A DNA stretch of 64,000 nt from Bradyrhizobiaceae bacterium PARB1 (GTDB lineage Bacteria; Pseudomonadota; Alphaproteobacteria; Rhizobiales; Xanthobacteraceae): the NCBI GenBank assembly GCA_002256345.1, contig NKIY01000015.1, forward strand, positions 62,001 to 126,000, given 5' to 3'. Both the position numbers and the translations under genes were made by a program. Numbering within the stretch: the first letter of the stretch is position 1; every line of letters starts with the position of its first letter. Under the pieces are notes generated by a model. The model was not told the DNA's origin and did not search any database. It worked only from the letters and a program-made list of their open reading frames with translations. This document shows positions 28,452 through 36,716 of the stretch, in pieces.

Positions 28452-28943
28452 TCAGCGCGTAAACTCGTCCGGCCGGAACTGGCGCCCGATCTGGTCCAGC
28501 ACAGCGTTGACCATGCCGGTCTCGTCGCGCTCCACGAAGGCATGCGCGACATCGACATATTCCGACACGATCACGCGGCCGGGAATATCCTTGCGATGCT
28601 GCAGCTCGTAGGCCCCTGCCCGCATCACTGCACGCAGGATCGCCTCCACGCGCGCGAGCGGCCAGCCGCGTTGCAGCACGTCGTCGATCATCGGATCGAG
28701 CTGTTTCTGGTCGCGCAGCACGCCGGAAACGACATCGCGGAAGAACGCACCCTCCGCCGGCAGATACTGCTCGCCTTCGACCTCGCTGCCGATCCAGAAG
28801 CTCTCGAACTCGGCCAGCACTTCATTGATGCCGGTGCCGCCAACGTCCATCTGGTAAAGCGCCTGCACGGCCGCGAGCCGCGCCGCGCCGCGCCGATTGG
28901 CCTTGCGATCGCCCTTGGGCTCCGGCTTCTTGAATTCGGCCAT
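28452..28943 (-). CDS. nusB: Transcription antitermination factor NusB
   Basis: 163 residues, ATG start 3 bp after the ribH stop, so translation is probably coupled. NusB binds boxA RNA with S10 (NusE) in antitermination complexes at rRNA operons. The all-helical fold is evident: ANRRGAARLAAVQALYQMD (Arg-rich RNA-binding start), FFRDVVSGVLRDQKQLDPMIDD, VEAILRAVMRAGAYEL and the signature VIVSEYVDVAHAF. Length is normal for alphaproteobacteria. The C terminus ends in a basic RQFRPDEFTR. Confidence 0.95.
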   Translation of the reverse strand: MAEFKKPEPKGDRKANRRGAARLAAVQALYQMDVGGTGINEVLAEFESFWIGSEVEGEQYLPAEGAFFRDVVSGVLRDQKQLDPMIDDVLQRGWPLARVEAILRAVMRAGAYELQHRKDIPGRVIVSEYVDVAHAFVERDETGMVNAVLDQIGRQFRPDEFTR

Positions 28944-28946
28944 CGC

Positions 28947-29438
28947 TTACGCCTTCGCCAGGCGGCGCTTGATGCGCAGCATCGCCAGAGCGGCACGCGC
29001 GGCATCGCCGCCCTTGTTCAGTTCCGAGGCCTTGGCGCGCGCCCAGGCCTGCTCCTCGGTATTGACGGTAATGATGCCGTTGCCGAGCGGGAACTGCTGA
29101 CGCACGGCATAGTCCATCAGCGCGCGCGAGGACTCGATGGAGACGATCTCGAAATGGATGGTATCGCCGCGCACCACGCAGCCGAGTGCCACCGCGCAAT
29201 CATAGGGCTTGCCATTCTTTTCGGCAGCATCCACCGCAATGGCGATGGCAGCGGGGATTTCCAACGCGCCGGGCACGGTGAGGACATCATGAGAAACGCC
29301 GGCCGCCTTGAGCTCGGCAATGGCCGCCTCCAGCATGGCGTCCTGGATATCGTCATAGAACCGGGCTTCGACGATCAGCGCACGGGCGCCGGTAATGTCG
29401 GTCTGGTCCTTCAGGGGGGCACGTCGCGGGTCGGCCAT
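28947..29438 (-). CDS. ribH: 6,7-dimethyl-8-ribityllumazine synthase
   Basis: 163 residues, ATG start. It condenses 5-amino-6-ribitylaminouracil with dihydroxybutanone phosphate in the penultimate step of riboflavin synthesis. Motifs: [27 protein letters not shown] (substrate loop), [16 protein letters not shown] (catalytic His) and [16 protein letters not shown]. Length suits the icosahedral or decameric family. It lies upstream of nusB by 3 bp and downstream of ribE, from which a family A repeat separates it. Confidence 0.96.
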   Translation of the reverse strand: MADPRRAPLKDQTDITGARALIVEARFYDDIQDAMLEAAIAELKAAGVSHDVLTVPGALEIPAAIAIAVDAAEKNGKPYDCAVALGCVVRGDTIHFEIVSIESSRALMDYAVRQQFPLGNGIITVNTEEQAWARAKASELNKGGDAARAALAMLRIKRRLAKA

Positions 29439-29533
29439 CGTCTTCCAATCGAAAATTCTGTGGGTTGTGCAGGGTTTTAGTCGCCGTCACGGGGGATGCC
29501 AAGCGGCAATGACGGAGGCCCATACTCTCCTAC

Positions 29534-29618
29534 GTCATGGCCGGGCCTGACCCGGCCATCCATCTTTGCCACCATCGCGGTGTTGAAGATGGGTGCCCGG
29601 GTCAGGCCCGGGCATGAC
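29534..29618. repeat. Family A palindromic intergenic repeat between ribE and ribH
   Basis: GTCATGGCCGGGCCTGACC and GGCCATCCAT pair with ATGGGTGCCCGGGTCAGG and GCCCGGGCATGAC. It is the best-preserved copy of family A in the window, about 85 bp long. Confidence 0.9.
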
Positions 29619-29634
29619 AGAGGAAAGCTCCGCC

Positions 29635-30246
29635 CTACTTCATCTCGCTGAGCCGCGCCGCATATCGAGCCATCAGGTCGACTTCGATATTCACCTCTGA
29701 GCCCTCCTGCCAGCTCTCGCCCAGCGTGGTCACGCTCAGCGTATGCGGGATGATCAGCACGGCGAATTCCACGTCCGAGACGGTATTCACCGTCAGCGAC
29801 ACGCCATCCAGGGTGATCGAGCCCTTGGTCGCGATGAACTTCGCCAGCTCGCGGGTCGTGCGAAACGTGATCCGCGCCATGTCCGGCAGGTTTTCACGCG
29901 ACACGATGGTGGCGATCCCGTCCACATGGCCGGCGACGATATGGCCACCGAGCTCGTCGCCGATCTTCAGCGCACGTTCCAGATTGAGCCTGGTGCCGAC
30001 CTTCCAACTCTTTGCCGTGGTCAGCGCCAACGTCTCGGCGGCGGCATCGACATCGAACCAGGTCTTGCCATTCGCGATACCCGACGACACGACAGTGAGA
30101 CAAACACCATTATTCGCGATCGATGCGCCATCGGCGATGGTGGTCTGGTCGTAGTCGCAGAGAACACGCAGGCGATGCAGCTGGCCCTGCGCCACGGGCG
30201 TCAGGCTTTCGATCTCGCCGATATCGGTGACAATGCCGGTAAACAT
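29635..30246 (-). CDS. ribE: Riboflavin synthase subunit alpha
   Basis: 203 residues from the ATG at 30246 (MFTGIVTDIGEIESL is the invariant family start); a frame extending to 30291 is repeat-derived. The enzyme dismutates two lumazine molecules into riboflavin and the pyrimidine precursor. Two lumazine-binding repeats are seen: residues about 1-95 (IANNGVCLTVVSS) and 98-200 (GGHIVAGHVDGIA, SITLDGVSLTVN). The FTGIV start and the paired GVCLTV and GVSLTV motifs support function. The gene lies between ribD and ribH, each junction holding a repeat. Confidence 0.96.
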   Translation of the reverse strand: MFTGIVTDIGEIESLTPVAQGQLHRLRVLCDYDQTTIADGASIANNGVCLTVVSSGIANGKTWFDVDAAAETLALTTAKSWKVGTRLNLERALKIGDELGGHIVAGHVDGIATIVSRENLPDMARITFRTTRELAKFIATKGSITLDGVSLTVNTVSDVEFAVLIIPHTLSVTTLGESWQEGSEVNIEVDLMARYAARLSEMK

Positions 30247-30259
30247 GAATGTCTCTCTT

Positions 30260-30368
30260 CGTAGGATGGGTTGAGCGAAGCGAAAACCCATGCTGTCTGT
30301 CGATACGGCAACCCCGCCGATGGGTTATCGCTGCGGCGCTGACGCGCCTTCGCTCAACCCATCCTACG
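30260..30368. repeat. Family C palindromic repeat between ribD and ribE, overlapping the ribD stop
   Basis: CGTAGGATGGGTTGAGCGAA is mirrored by TTCGCTCAACCCATCCTACG, with inner complementary ACCCAT / ATGGGT segments. The right end covers 30364-30366, so the ribD TAG stop lies inside the element's terminal CCTACG (read on the minus strand as CGTAGG). Confidence 0.9.
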
Positions 30369-31518
30369 CCCTCTCGTAAATCGTCAGCGCATCGTCGCCA
30401 AAACTCTCGCTAGCACGCACCTTGAACTCCGACGACCCGGTGATCGCGCTCAGCGGCAATGCATCCAGCGCGTTGACACCGCCCTCGCCGATTTCCTTCG
30501 GCCCGCGAAACAGCCAGACTTCATCGACGAGACCGGCGCTCACGAAAGACGACGCGATCTTCGCGCCGCCTTCCACCAGCAGCCGGGTGATGCCCTTATC
30601 GGCCAAGCTATGCAGCACGGCCGATAAATCCAGCCCGGGCACCGGCGATGTCACCGCCGGCACGCGCAGCACCTGCGCGCCCGCAGCGCCCAGCGCCATC
30701 GCGGCCGGCGCCTCGGCGAGATCCGATGTCATCACCCAGAGCGGCACCGTCCGCGCGGAATGCACCAGCTTGCTGTTGCCCGAGATGCGCAGCGCGCGAT
30801 CGAGCACCACACGCACCGGCGAGCGTTTCATCATACCCGGCAGGCGGCATGTCAGTTCCGGATCGTCGGCGATCACCGTGCCGATACCCACAAGGATCGC
30901 ATCGCATTGCGCGCGCAAGAGATGCACGCGCGAACGAACGCGCTCGCCCGTCACGGCGATAGGCTTGTGCCCGGCCGCCGCGATTTTCCCATCCGGCGAC
31001 ACCGCGAGCTTCAGCACCACATGCGGACGCCTGTCGCGGATGCGGCGGAAATGCCCGGCATGGTCGCGCGCAGCTTCCTCGGCACACAGGCCGACATCGA
31101 CCTTGATCCCCGCCGCCCGCAGCCGCGCATGGCCCTGCCCGGCGACTTCGGGATTGGGATCCTCGACCGCTGCAACGACGCGCGCGATGCCAGCAGCAAC
31201 GATGGCATCCGCACAGGGGGGCGACTTGCCGAAATGCGAGCACGGCTCCAGTGTCACATAGAGAGTGGCGCCGCGCGCGGCCTCACCGGCCTGCGCCAGC
31301 GCCACCGGCTCGGCATGCGGACGACCTCCCGCCTGCGTCCACCCGCGGCCGATGATCACGCCGTCCTTCACAACCACAGCACCAACCGCAGGGTTTGGCC
31401 ATGTCCGCCCCTGCCCGCGTCGGCCAAGAGTCAGCGCAAGCTGCATGTAACGGAGATCGTCGGCCTTCGCGGCGGCGAGTTTTTCGCGGTGCTGGTCTTC
31501 CAGGATGCGGAAGATCAT
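30364..31518 (-). CDS. ribD: Bifunctional diaminohydroxyphosphoribosylaminopyrimidine deaminase / reductase
   Basis: 384 residues, ATG start overlapping the nrdR stop (ATGA). RibD performs two successive riboflavin-pathway steps. The N-terminal CMP-deaminase-like domain (about 20-165) has the zinc site: His68/Glu70 in RPHAEP and Cys93/Cys102 in [12 protein letters not shown]. The C-terminal reductase domain (about 170-380) starts [16 protein letters not shown] and includes [13 protein letters not shown]. The last codons GAG AGG GCG run into the TAG of a family C repeat, so the C-terminal end may have been set by insertion of that element. Confidence 0.96.
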   Translation of the reverse strand: MIFRILEDQHREKLAAAKADDLRYMQLALTLGRRGQGRTWPNPAVGAVVVKDGVIIGRGWTQAGGRPHAEPVALAQAGEAARGATLYVTLEPCSHFGKSPPCADAIVAAGIARVVAAVEDPNPEVAGQGHARLRAAGIKVDVGLCAEEAARDHAGHFRRIRDRRPHVVLKLAVSPDGKIAAAGHKPIAVTGERVRSRVHLLRAQCDAILVGIGTVIADDPELTCRLPGMMKRSPVRVVLDRALRISGNSKLVHSARTVPLWVMTSDLAEAPAAMALGAAGAQVLRVPAVTSPVPGLDLSAVLHSLADKGITRLLVEGGAKIASSFVSAGLVDEVWLFRGPKEIGEGGVNALDALPLSAITGSSEFKVRASESFGDDALTIYERA

Positions 31519-32012
31519 TTGCGCACGGCTGTAGGCCGCCCGTTTTCATCAAGACCTGCATCATCGGTGTGAAGTTCGCCGAGCAGAGCCTCGAAATCCT
31601 TGGCCTCGCGAAAATCGCGATAGACCGAAGCGAAGCGGACATAGGCGACGTCGTCGAGGACGCGCAGATGCTCCATCACGATCTCGCCGATCGCCTCGGA
31701 CGAAATCTCGGCCTCGCCGCCGCTTTCCAGCTCACGCACGATGGCCGACACCATGGTCTCGACCTTTTCCGGATCGACCGGGCGTTTGCGCAGCGAGATC
31801 TGCAGCGAGCGCACCAGCTTGTCACGGTCGAACGGCACCCGTCGGCCGTTGCGCTTGATCACCGTGAGCTCGCGCAGTTGCACGCGCTCGAAAGTGGTGA
31901 AGCGGAAATTGCAGGCGACGCACACGCGCCGCCTGCGGATCACGGACGAGTCCTCGGTGGGCCGCGAGTCCTTCACCTGCGTATCAAGGCTGTTGCAGTT
32001 CGGGCAGCGCAT
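31515..32012 (-). CDS. nrdR: Transcriptional repressor NrdR
   Basis: 165 residues, ATG start. NrdR represses ribonucleotide reductase genes in response to the ATP/dATP balance. The zinc ribbon is Cys3/Cys6 and Cys31/Cys34 (MRCPNC, VCVAC), followed by an ATP-cone domain beginning [18 protein letters not shown]. The C terminus is slightly extended and polar. Its stop overlaps the ribD start by 4 bp. No NrdR box could be assigned in the neighbouring intergenic DNA by eye. Confidence 0.96.
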   Translation of the reverse strand: MRCPNCNSLDTQVKDSRPTEDSSVIRRRRVCVACNFRFTTFERVQLRELTVIKRNGRRVPFDRDKLVRSLQISLRKRPVDPEKVETMVSAIVRELESGGEAEISSEAIGEIVMEHLRVLDDVAYVRFASVYRDFREAKDFEALLGELHTDDAGLDENGRPTAVRK

Positions 32013-32027
32013 CGCTCAACTCTCTCC

Positions 32028-32103
32028 GTCATGGCCGGGCTTGTCCCGGCCATCCAGCTTCTTCCGGACAAAGATGGATGCCCGGGTCAAGCCCGGGCAT
32101 GAC
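32028..32103. repeat. Family A palindromic intergenic repeat between glyA and nrdR
   Basis: GTCATGGCCGGGCTTGTCCC with GGCCATCCA pairs with TGGATGCCCGGGTCAAGCCC and GGGCATGAC. It is 76 bp long and occupies most of the gap. Confidence 0.9.
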
Positions 32104-32142
32104 ACCACAGGCATGGTCGCGCTGCGGCCCCTCATTGTCGCC

Positions 32143-33441
32143 TTACTGATAGATCGGGAAACGATCCGTCAGCGCCTTCACCTTTTCTTTCACCGACGCT
32201 TCGACCAGCGGCGCTGCACCGTCGCCGGACTGCGCGACTGCGCTCAGCACCTCGGCGATCATCTCGCCGGCCTGCTTGAATTCTTCGGTGCCGAAGCCGC
32301 GGGTGGTCGCAGCAGGCGTGCCGAGACGGATGCCCGAGGTGATCCACGGCTTTTCCGGATCGAACGGCACGCCGTTCTTGTTACAGGTGAGACCGGCGCG
32401 CACGAGCGCCTTCTCCGACACGTTGCCCTTGAGACCCTTCGGCCGCAGATCGACCAACATCAGATGGTTGTCGGTGCCGCCGGAGACAATGTCGAAACCC
32501 TGCGTCTTCAGCGTCTCGGCCAGTGCCTTGGCATTGGCGACGACGTTCGCAGCGTAGGTCTTGAATTCCGGCTGGAGCGCTTCCTTGAAGGCCACGGCCT
32601 TGGCCGCGATCACATGCATCAAGGGGCCGCCCTGCAGGCCGGGGAAGATCGCCGAGTTCAGCTTCTTGTGCAGCGCTTCATCATTGGTGAGGATCAGGCC
32701 GCCGCGCGGACCGCGCAGCGACTTGTGCGTGGTCGTGGTCGTGACGTGCGCATACGGCACCGGCGATTCATGCACGCCGCCGGCGACGAGGCCGGCGAAA
32801 TGCGCCATGTCCACCAGCAGGTAGGCGCCGACGCTGTCGGCGATTTCGCGAAAACGCTTGAAGTCCCATGCGCGCGAATAGGCCGAGCCGCCGGCGATGA
32901 TCAGCTTCGGCTTCACCTCTTCCGCCTGCTTGGCGATGGCGTCCATGTCGAGGATCTGGTCATCCTGGCGCACGGTGTAGTGCGCCGGCTTGAACCACTT
33001 GCCGGACATGTTGACGGGCGAGCCGTGCGTCAGATGGCCGCCGGCCGCGAGGTCGAGGCCCATGAAGGTGTCGCCCGGCTGCAGCAGCGCGAGGAACACG
33101 GCCTGATTCATCTGGCTGCCGGAATTCGGCTGGACGTTCGCGAACTGGGCGCCGAACAGCTGCTTGGCGCGCTCGATGGCGAGGTTCTCGGCGATATCGA
33201 CGAATTCGCAGCCGCCGTAATAGCGCGCGCCCGGATAGCCCTCGGCATATTTGTTGGTCATCACCGAGCCCTGCGCCTCGAGGACGGCGCGGCTGACAAT
33301 GTTTTCCGACGCGATCAGCTCGATCTCATGACGCTGGCGACCGAGTTCGCCCTTGATCGCGGCGGCGATTTCCGGGTCGGCCTGCGTGAGCGAGGCGGTG
33401 AAGAACGAAGCGTTGCGGGCCGAACTGGTCATCAGGGGCAT
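32143..33441 (-). CDS. glyA: Serine hydroxymethyltransferase
   Basis: 432 residues from the ATG at 33441 (GGAG directly upstream); an ATG three codons later is equally plausible. SHMT interconverts serine and glycine with tetrahydrofolate and needs PLP. Motifs: [41 protein letters not shown], and the PLP-lysine site [15 protein letters not shown]. The family C-terminal [17 protein letters not shown] is intact. It heads the nrdR/rib cluster. A very long in-frame N-terminal extension (back to 33738) has no SHMT homology and overlaps repeat DNA, so it is rejected. Confidence 0.96.
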   Translation of the reverse strand: MPLMTSSARNASFFTASLTQADPEIAAAIKGELGRQRHEIELIASENIVSRAVLEAQGSVMTNKYAEGYPGARYYGGCEFVDIAENLAIERAKQLFGAQFANVQPNSGSQMNQAVFLALLQPGDTFMGLDLAAGGHLTHGSPVNMSGKWFKPAHYTVRQDDQILDMDAIAKQAEEVKPKLIIAGGSAYSRAWDFKRFREIADSVGAYLLVDMAHFAGLVAGGVHESPVPYAHVTTTTTHKSLRGPRGGLILTNDEALHKKLNSAIFPGLQGGPLMHVIAAKAVAFKEALQPEFKTYAANVVANAKALAETLKTQGFDIVSGGTDNHLMLVDLRPKGLKGNVSEKALVRAGLTCNKNGVPFDPEKPWITSGIRLGTPAATTRGFGTEEFKQAGEMIAEVLSAVAQSGDGAAPLVEASVKEKVKALTDRFPIYQ

Positions 33442-33616
33442 ATCTCCACCGCCGCGGCCAGAGAGGCGAAGCGCGAGCGGTCTCGGGTGGTGGGCAGGAA
33501 CTGGGCCGGGATACCATATCTGGCCGCCTCGTCCAAGGATTTGCCGCGGCGAGACAAGATTTAGCCGACCGGTCGAACATGCCGCGATCGCAAAACGAGA
33601 TCGTGTCAGTGCCAAT

Positions 33617-33832
33617 GGCCTCCCTCCCCGGAGCGCAGCGAATGGGGGCCGGCGGACGAATGCGTCCGCCGTAGTCCGCCGATAGGCGGGGGTGGGGGCT
33701 CTCCCCGCGTGACGTCCTTCCGCGGGGATAGACCCCACCCGTCTCGAACGTTGCGCGTTCGATCCACTATGGCGGACGATTTCGTCCGTCAGACCCCGCT
33801 GCGCGCGGCTGCGCCGCGCTTGAGGGAGGGAG
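33617..33832. repeat. Family E inverted-repeat-rich intergenic element
   Basis: The left edge GGCCTCCCTCCCCGGAGCGC and the right edge GCGCTTGAGGGAGGGAGG are loosely inverted. Internally CGGCGGAC-GAATGC-GTCCGCCG forms a perfect 8-bp hairpin, and a second GGACGATTTCGTCC-type hairpin follows. No open frame here looks coding. No second copy is in the window, so calling it a repeat family rests on its palindromic design. Confidence 0.55.
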
Positions 33833-33899
33833 GGCGCGTCGCTGCAATCGCCTTTGTTCTATTTTTGTTCTTGACAATATTCCTCTCTTGACCCTATAT

Positions 33900-34300
33900 C
33901 CCTGCCGTCTTGTTCGCGAGGGGCGCTCTCATGAGGCGTTCTTTGAGTGGGACAGGATGCGGTGCCTGCGGCCAGCCTCGCAAGCTGGACTCGGGAGGCC
34001 GGGGGCCACCGTCACTCCCCACTACGGGGGAGAGCCGATAGTTCGGCTGCGACGGCACATGGTGAACGACGGAGAAATCCGTCGGGATCAACGTCTTCGA
34101 GGCTCGCTGCCCTGAAAAGCCGAGCCAGACGGGACGTGCCGGTGCCAGGCAGAACGGTCCTCCAGCCCAAAATCCCGCGGTGGCACGCCGTCAGGCGTTG
34201 CGCGGCTTCGGTTTGCCGGCGATCCGGCAGGCAGGGGCGGCGTCAGTCACCACCAGGTGCGCCTGTCGGCGTGCTGCCTCCCCTCATGTTCGAGGGGAAA
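33900..34300 (+). ncRNA. Candidate structured RNA (dense hairpin array), function unknown
   Basis: Within a gene-free stretch (33442-34498), 34015-34297 contains at least six short perfect hairpins: CTCCCC-ACTACG-GGGGAG directly abutting AGCCGA-TAGT-TCGGCT, then GACGG-AGAAAT-CCGTC, GGCTCG with CGAGCC (14-nt loop), TGCCGG-CGAT-CCGGCA, and CCCCTC-ATGTTC-GAGGGG. A 4-bp CGCC/GGCG stem also lies at 34260-34271. Upstream, an ATG at 33931 with AGGGG 9 bp before it opens a 36-codon frame (33931-34041) containing CGACGQPRK. This could be a leader peptide, or chance. It does not match tmRNA, RNase P, SRP or a riboswitch that I can recognise. Strand is a guess; both strands can form the stems. Confidence 0.4.
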
Positions 34301-34498
34301 CTGCTCACACCTCGGACGCTTCGGCGCCGCGAGAATGCGAGGGCTTGGCTGTTTGACATGTTGATCCACTCCGATGCGCCCGCTGGGGAAAAGGCCCGCT
34401 CCCTAAGGCCCGTTCCCATGGCGGCGGCGCGCGAAATCACGCTAGACTTGTCACCAACCTATTCTCGGCCCGGCCGGGACAATTGGACGGGGGACACG

Positions 34499-35431
34499 AT
34501 GCGCAAAGCGGCAGGTGTGATTTTGGCGAGCGCGATGTCGCTCTTGGCGATACAGGCGCAGGCTCAGGCACCGAAGGCTGCCACCGCGCCGGCACCGGCC
34601 GCTGCCCCGGCTCCCACGCCTGCCCCCGCCGCGGCCAAGGCGCCCGCTTGCGCCAATCCCGACGCGCTCGGCGTCAGCCGCGTGGTCGAGATCGACACCA
34701 CCGGCGGTCCCGGTTTCGGCTTCGAGCATTTCAAGCAACTCGACTTCCTGCGCGACAAGGAAGTGGTGCTGACCTTCGACGACGGCCCGTGGCCGACCAC
34801 CACGCCTGCGGTGCTGAAGGCCTTGGCCGATCAATGCGTCCGCGCCGTCTTCTTCCCGATCGGCAAGCACGCCACCTATCATCCTGAAATTCTCAAGCAG
34901 GTTGCGGCCGCGGGCCACACCATCGGCGGCCACACCTGGGCGCATATCGCGCTGACCAACAAGAAACTCACCGAACAGCAGCGCAAGGACGAAATCGAAA
35001 AGGGTTTCAGCGCCGTGAAATGGGCGCTGGGCGCCGCCCCAGCCCCCTTCTTCCGCGCGCCGGCGCTGCAGCATCCGCCCGAAATCGTCACCTATCTCGG
35101 CGAGCGGAACATGGCGATCTTCTCCTGCGACATCGACAGTTTCGATTTCAAGACGCGTAAATCCGAACAGGTCATCACCAATGTGATGAACAAGCTCGAC
35201 AAGCTCGGCAAGGGCATCATCCTGATGCACGACTTCCAGAAGCACACTGCCGAAGCGCTGCCGGAACTCCTGCGCCGGCTGAAGGCAGGCGGCTACAAGG
35301 TCGTGCTGATGCGCGCGAAAGCGCCGGTGCAGACGATTGCATCCTATGACGAAGCGCTCGCCAAGGATGCCAAGCTGCCGACGGTGAGCACGCGGCCAGT
35401 CAACAGTGTGGTGACGACGGTCCCGGAATAA
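34499..35431 (+). CDS. Secreted polysaccharide deacetylase family protein
   Basis: 310 residues from the ATG at 34499, preceded by GGGGGA. A Sec signal peptide (AAGVILASAMSLLAIQAQAQ) and an Ala/Pro linker lead to a NodB homology domain. Metal and catalytic residues: Asp94-Asp95 in LTFDDGPWP and His145/His149 in GGHTWAH, plus RAPAL and LMHDFQK near the end. The family removes acetyl groups from chitin-like, peptidoglycan or exopolysaccharide chains; being exported, it probably acts on cell-envelope glycans. A frame extending to 33947 reads through the hairpin-rich DNA and is not credible. The next gene starts 14 bp after its stop. Confidence 0.92.
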   Translation: MRKAAGVILASAMSLLAIQAQAQAPKAATAPAPAAAPAPTPAPAAAKAPACANPDALGVSRVVEIDTTGGPGFGFEHFKQLDFLRDKEVVLTFDDGPWPTTTPAVLKALADQCVRAVFFPIGKHATYHPEILKQVAAAGHTIGGHTWAHIALTNKKLTEQQRKDEIEKGFSAVKWALGAAPAPFFRAPALQHPPEIVTYLGERNMAIFSCDIDSFDFKTRKSEQVITNVMNKLDKLGKGIILMHDFQKHTAEALPELLRRLKAGGYKVVLMRAKAPVQTIASYDEALAKDAKLPTVSTRPVNSVVTTVPE

Positions 35432-35445
35432 GCTAGCACGTCCTG

Positions 35446-36000
35446 ATGTCAGCGTTGCGTTTCGAAGGTTATGTGATCGTCTCAGGCAATGGCATGCTCG
35501 CCGACGCCAGCGGCGTGATGCCGGACAGCCTGAAATTTCCGGGCGACCAGCAGTTTTTCAATGATGCCCTCGATCGGACCAGCCTGATCGTGCACGGCCG
35601 CAATTCCTTCGAGGATCAGCCGAACTCGCCGCAACGCAAACGCATCGTGCTGACACGGCAGATCGACGGCATCGCTCCCGATCCGACCAATGCCAAGGCA
35701 ACCTTGTGGAATCCGGCAGGCGCGACATTCGAGCAAGCCTGCACGTATGCCGATGTTACGCACGGCACCATCGCGATCATCGGCGGTCCCATCGTGTTCG
35801 GCATGTTCATGGACCGCCTCGATACGTTCTGGCTGTCGGAAGCACCGCACGTCATCGTGCCGAACGGACAAGGCTGCTTCCCGAATGTCCCCGCACAATC
35901 GCCGCGCGAGGTGCTGGCAAGCTATGGATTGAAGGCAGCGGAGACTCGCGCACTGGATGTCGCGAACGACGTGACCGTTACGGCGTGGCGGAGAAGCTAG
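35446..36000 (+). CDS. Dihydrofolate reductase / RibD C-terminal-domain-like protein
   Basis: 184 residues, ATG start 14 bp after the deacetylase stop. The fold signature is SLIVHGRNSFEDQ (nucleotide loop), RIVLTR and TIAIIGGPIVFGMFMDRLDTFWLSE, typical of the RibD-C/DHFR-like reductases. These are NADPH-dependent enzymes of mostly unknown substrate. The usual YxxSxDG start motif is changed to FEGYVIVSGNG. It is convergent with the DoxX gene; a family B repeat fills the space. Not the riboflavin RibD, which is at 30364-31518. Confidence 0.78.
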   Translation: MSALRFEGYVIVSGNGMLADASGVMPDSLKFPGDQQFFNDALDRTSLIVHGRNSFEDQPNSPQRKRIVLTRQIDGIAPDPTNAKATLWNPAGATFEQACTYADVTHGTIAIIGGPIVFGMFMDRLDTFWLSEAPHVIVPNGQGCFPNVPAQSPREVLASYGLKAAETRALDVANDVTVTAWRRS

Positions 36001-36014
36001 CTTTCGGCACTCGC

Positions 36015-36117
36015 TTGTCATACCCGCGAAAGCGGGGATCCAGTAAACACCAACGCTTCGCCTCTATCGCTACTGCAAGTGTTTACTGGGTCACCCGGTC
36101 AAGCCGGGTGACGACAA
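36015..36117. repeat. Family B palindromic intergenic repeat at a convergent junction
   Basis: TTGTCATACCCGCGAAAGCG and GGATCCAGTAAACACC are mirrored by GTGTTTACTGGGTCACC and CGGGTGACGACAA. It lies between genes converging at 36000 and 36124, a likely bidirectional transcription stop. Confidence 0.85.
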
Positions 36118-36123
36118 TCGCAG

Positions 36124-36576
36124 TTACCGCTCGCCATAACCATCCAGCCTGGGCCCCTTGCCGATGCCTGCGATCATGAACAGGCCGCCGATCAGCGAAA
36201 GGTTCTTCAGCGCATTGACCATCTGCGCCTTGGCGTCGGCGCCGGTGAGATTCCAGAAGTCGTGGAAGTAGAACGTCGCCGCCATCACGAACAGCACCAT
36301 CACCAGCGCGAAGAATCGCGCACCCAGATTGAGCGCGATCAGAATGCCGCCGATCAGTTCCAGCGCGGCGACGGCGATGGCCATAATCTGCTTCAGCTCC
36401 ATGCCGGCAAACTGTTCGAGCTGCGTCGTGTAAGGCAACACTGCTGCAGGCAGTGTGGGAATGACCTTGTTCGAGATCGCATCTGCCGCAAGGCCGAGAT
36501 CGAGAAACTTGTTTGCTCCCGAGGCAATGAAGATCACCGCAAACAGGATGCGCCCGAAGGTAATGAATGCCGGCAT
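36124..36576 (-). CDS. DoxX family membrane protein
   Basis: 150 residues, ATG start. Four hydrophobic helices are evident: ITFGRILFAVIFIASGANKF, IMAIAVAALELIGGILIAL, FFALVMVLFVMAATFYFHDF and LSLIGGLFMIAGIG. GRILFAVIFIASGANKF and the intervening FWNLTG match DoxX/SURF4-type proteins. These are inner-membrane proteins of uncertain function, sometimes linked to thiosulfate oxidation or oxidative-stress modules. It stands alone, between a convergent reductase gene and an upstream hairpin after maeB. Confidence 0.85.
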   Translation of the reverse strand: MPAFITFGRILFAVIFIASGANKFLDLGLAADAISNKVIPTLPAAVLPYTTQLEQFAGMELKQIMAIAVAALELIGGILIALNLGARFFALVMVLFVMAATFYFHDFWNLTGADAKAQMVNALKNLSLIGGLFMIAGIGKGPRLDGYGER

Positions 36577-36653
36577 GAGAAAGCCCCACGAGCTGCAATG
36601 ACTGCGGATCGAAACGCGACAAGTATGATGAAGTTTATCGCTTTTTCAAACGC

Positions 36654-36685
36654 AAATGGATGACTTCCCGCGAAGTCATCCATTT
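36654..36685. terminator. Perfect 14-bp hairpin after maeB
   Basis: AAATGGATGACTTC-CCGC-GAAGTCATCCATTT is a perfect inverted repeat with a 4-nt loop, 32 bp past the maeB stop and about 80 bp before the doxX start. There is no long T-run after the stem in the maeB direction, so an operator for the DoxX gene is an alternative reading. Confidence 0.55.
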
Positions 36686-36716
36686 ATCGTCAGCAGCGCA
36701 GTGATGGTTCGTCGGC

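Noticed and set aside
30247-30363. FMN riboswitch upstream of ribE
   Set aside because: The sequence is a family C palindrome; the conserved RFN sequence elements are not present.
33442-33738. Extension of glyA upstream of 33441
   Set aside because: No homology to SHMT before MPLMTSS, and the sequence lies partly in repeat DNA.
33900-34300. tmRNA, RNase P RNA, SRP RNA or cobalamin riboswitch
   Set aside because: None of the conserved sequences I know for these RNAs is present, although the region is hairpin-rich. It is reported instead as an unassigned candidate.
33947-34498. Long N-terminal extension of the polysaccharide deacetylase frame
   Set aside because: The true start is the ATG at 34499 with a signal peptide. 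The extension reads through hairpin-rich and repeat DNA and has low-complexity Arg/Ser/Pro composition.
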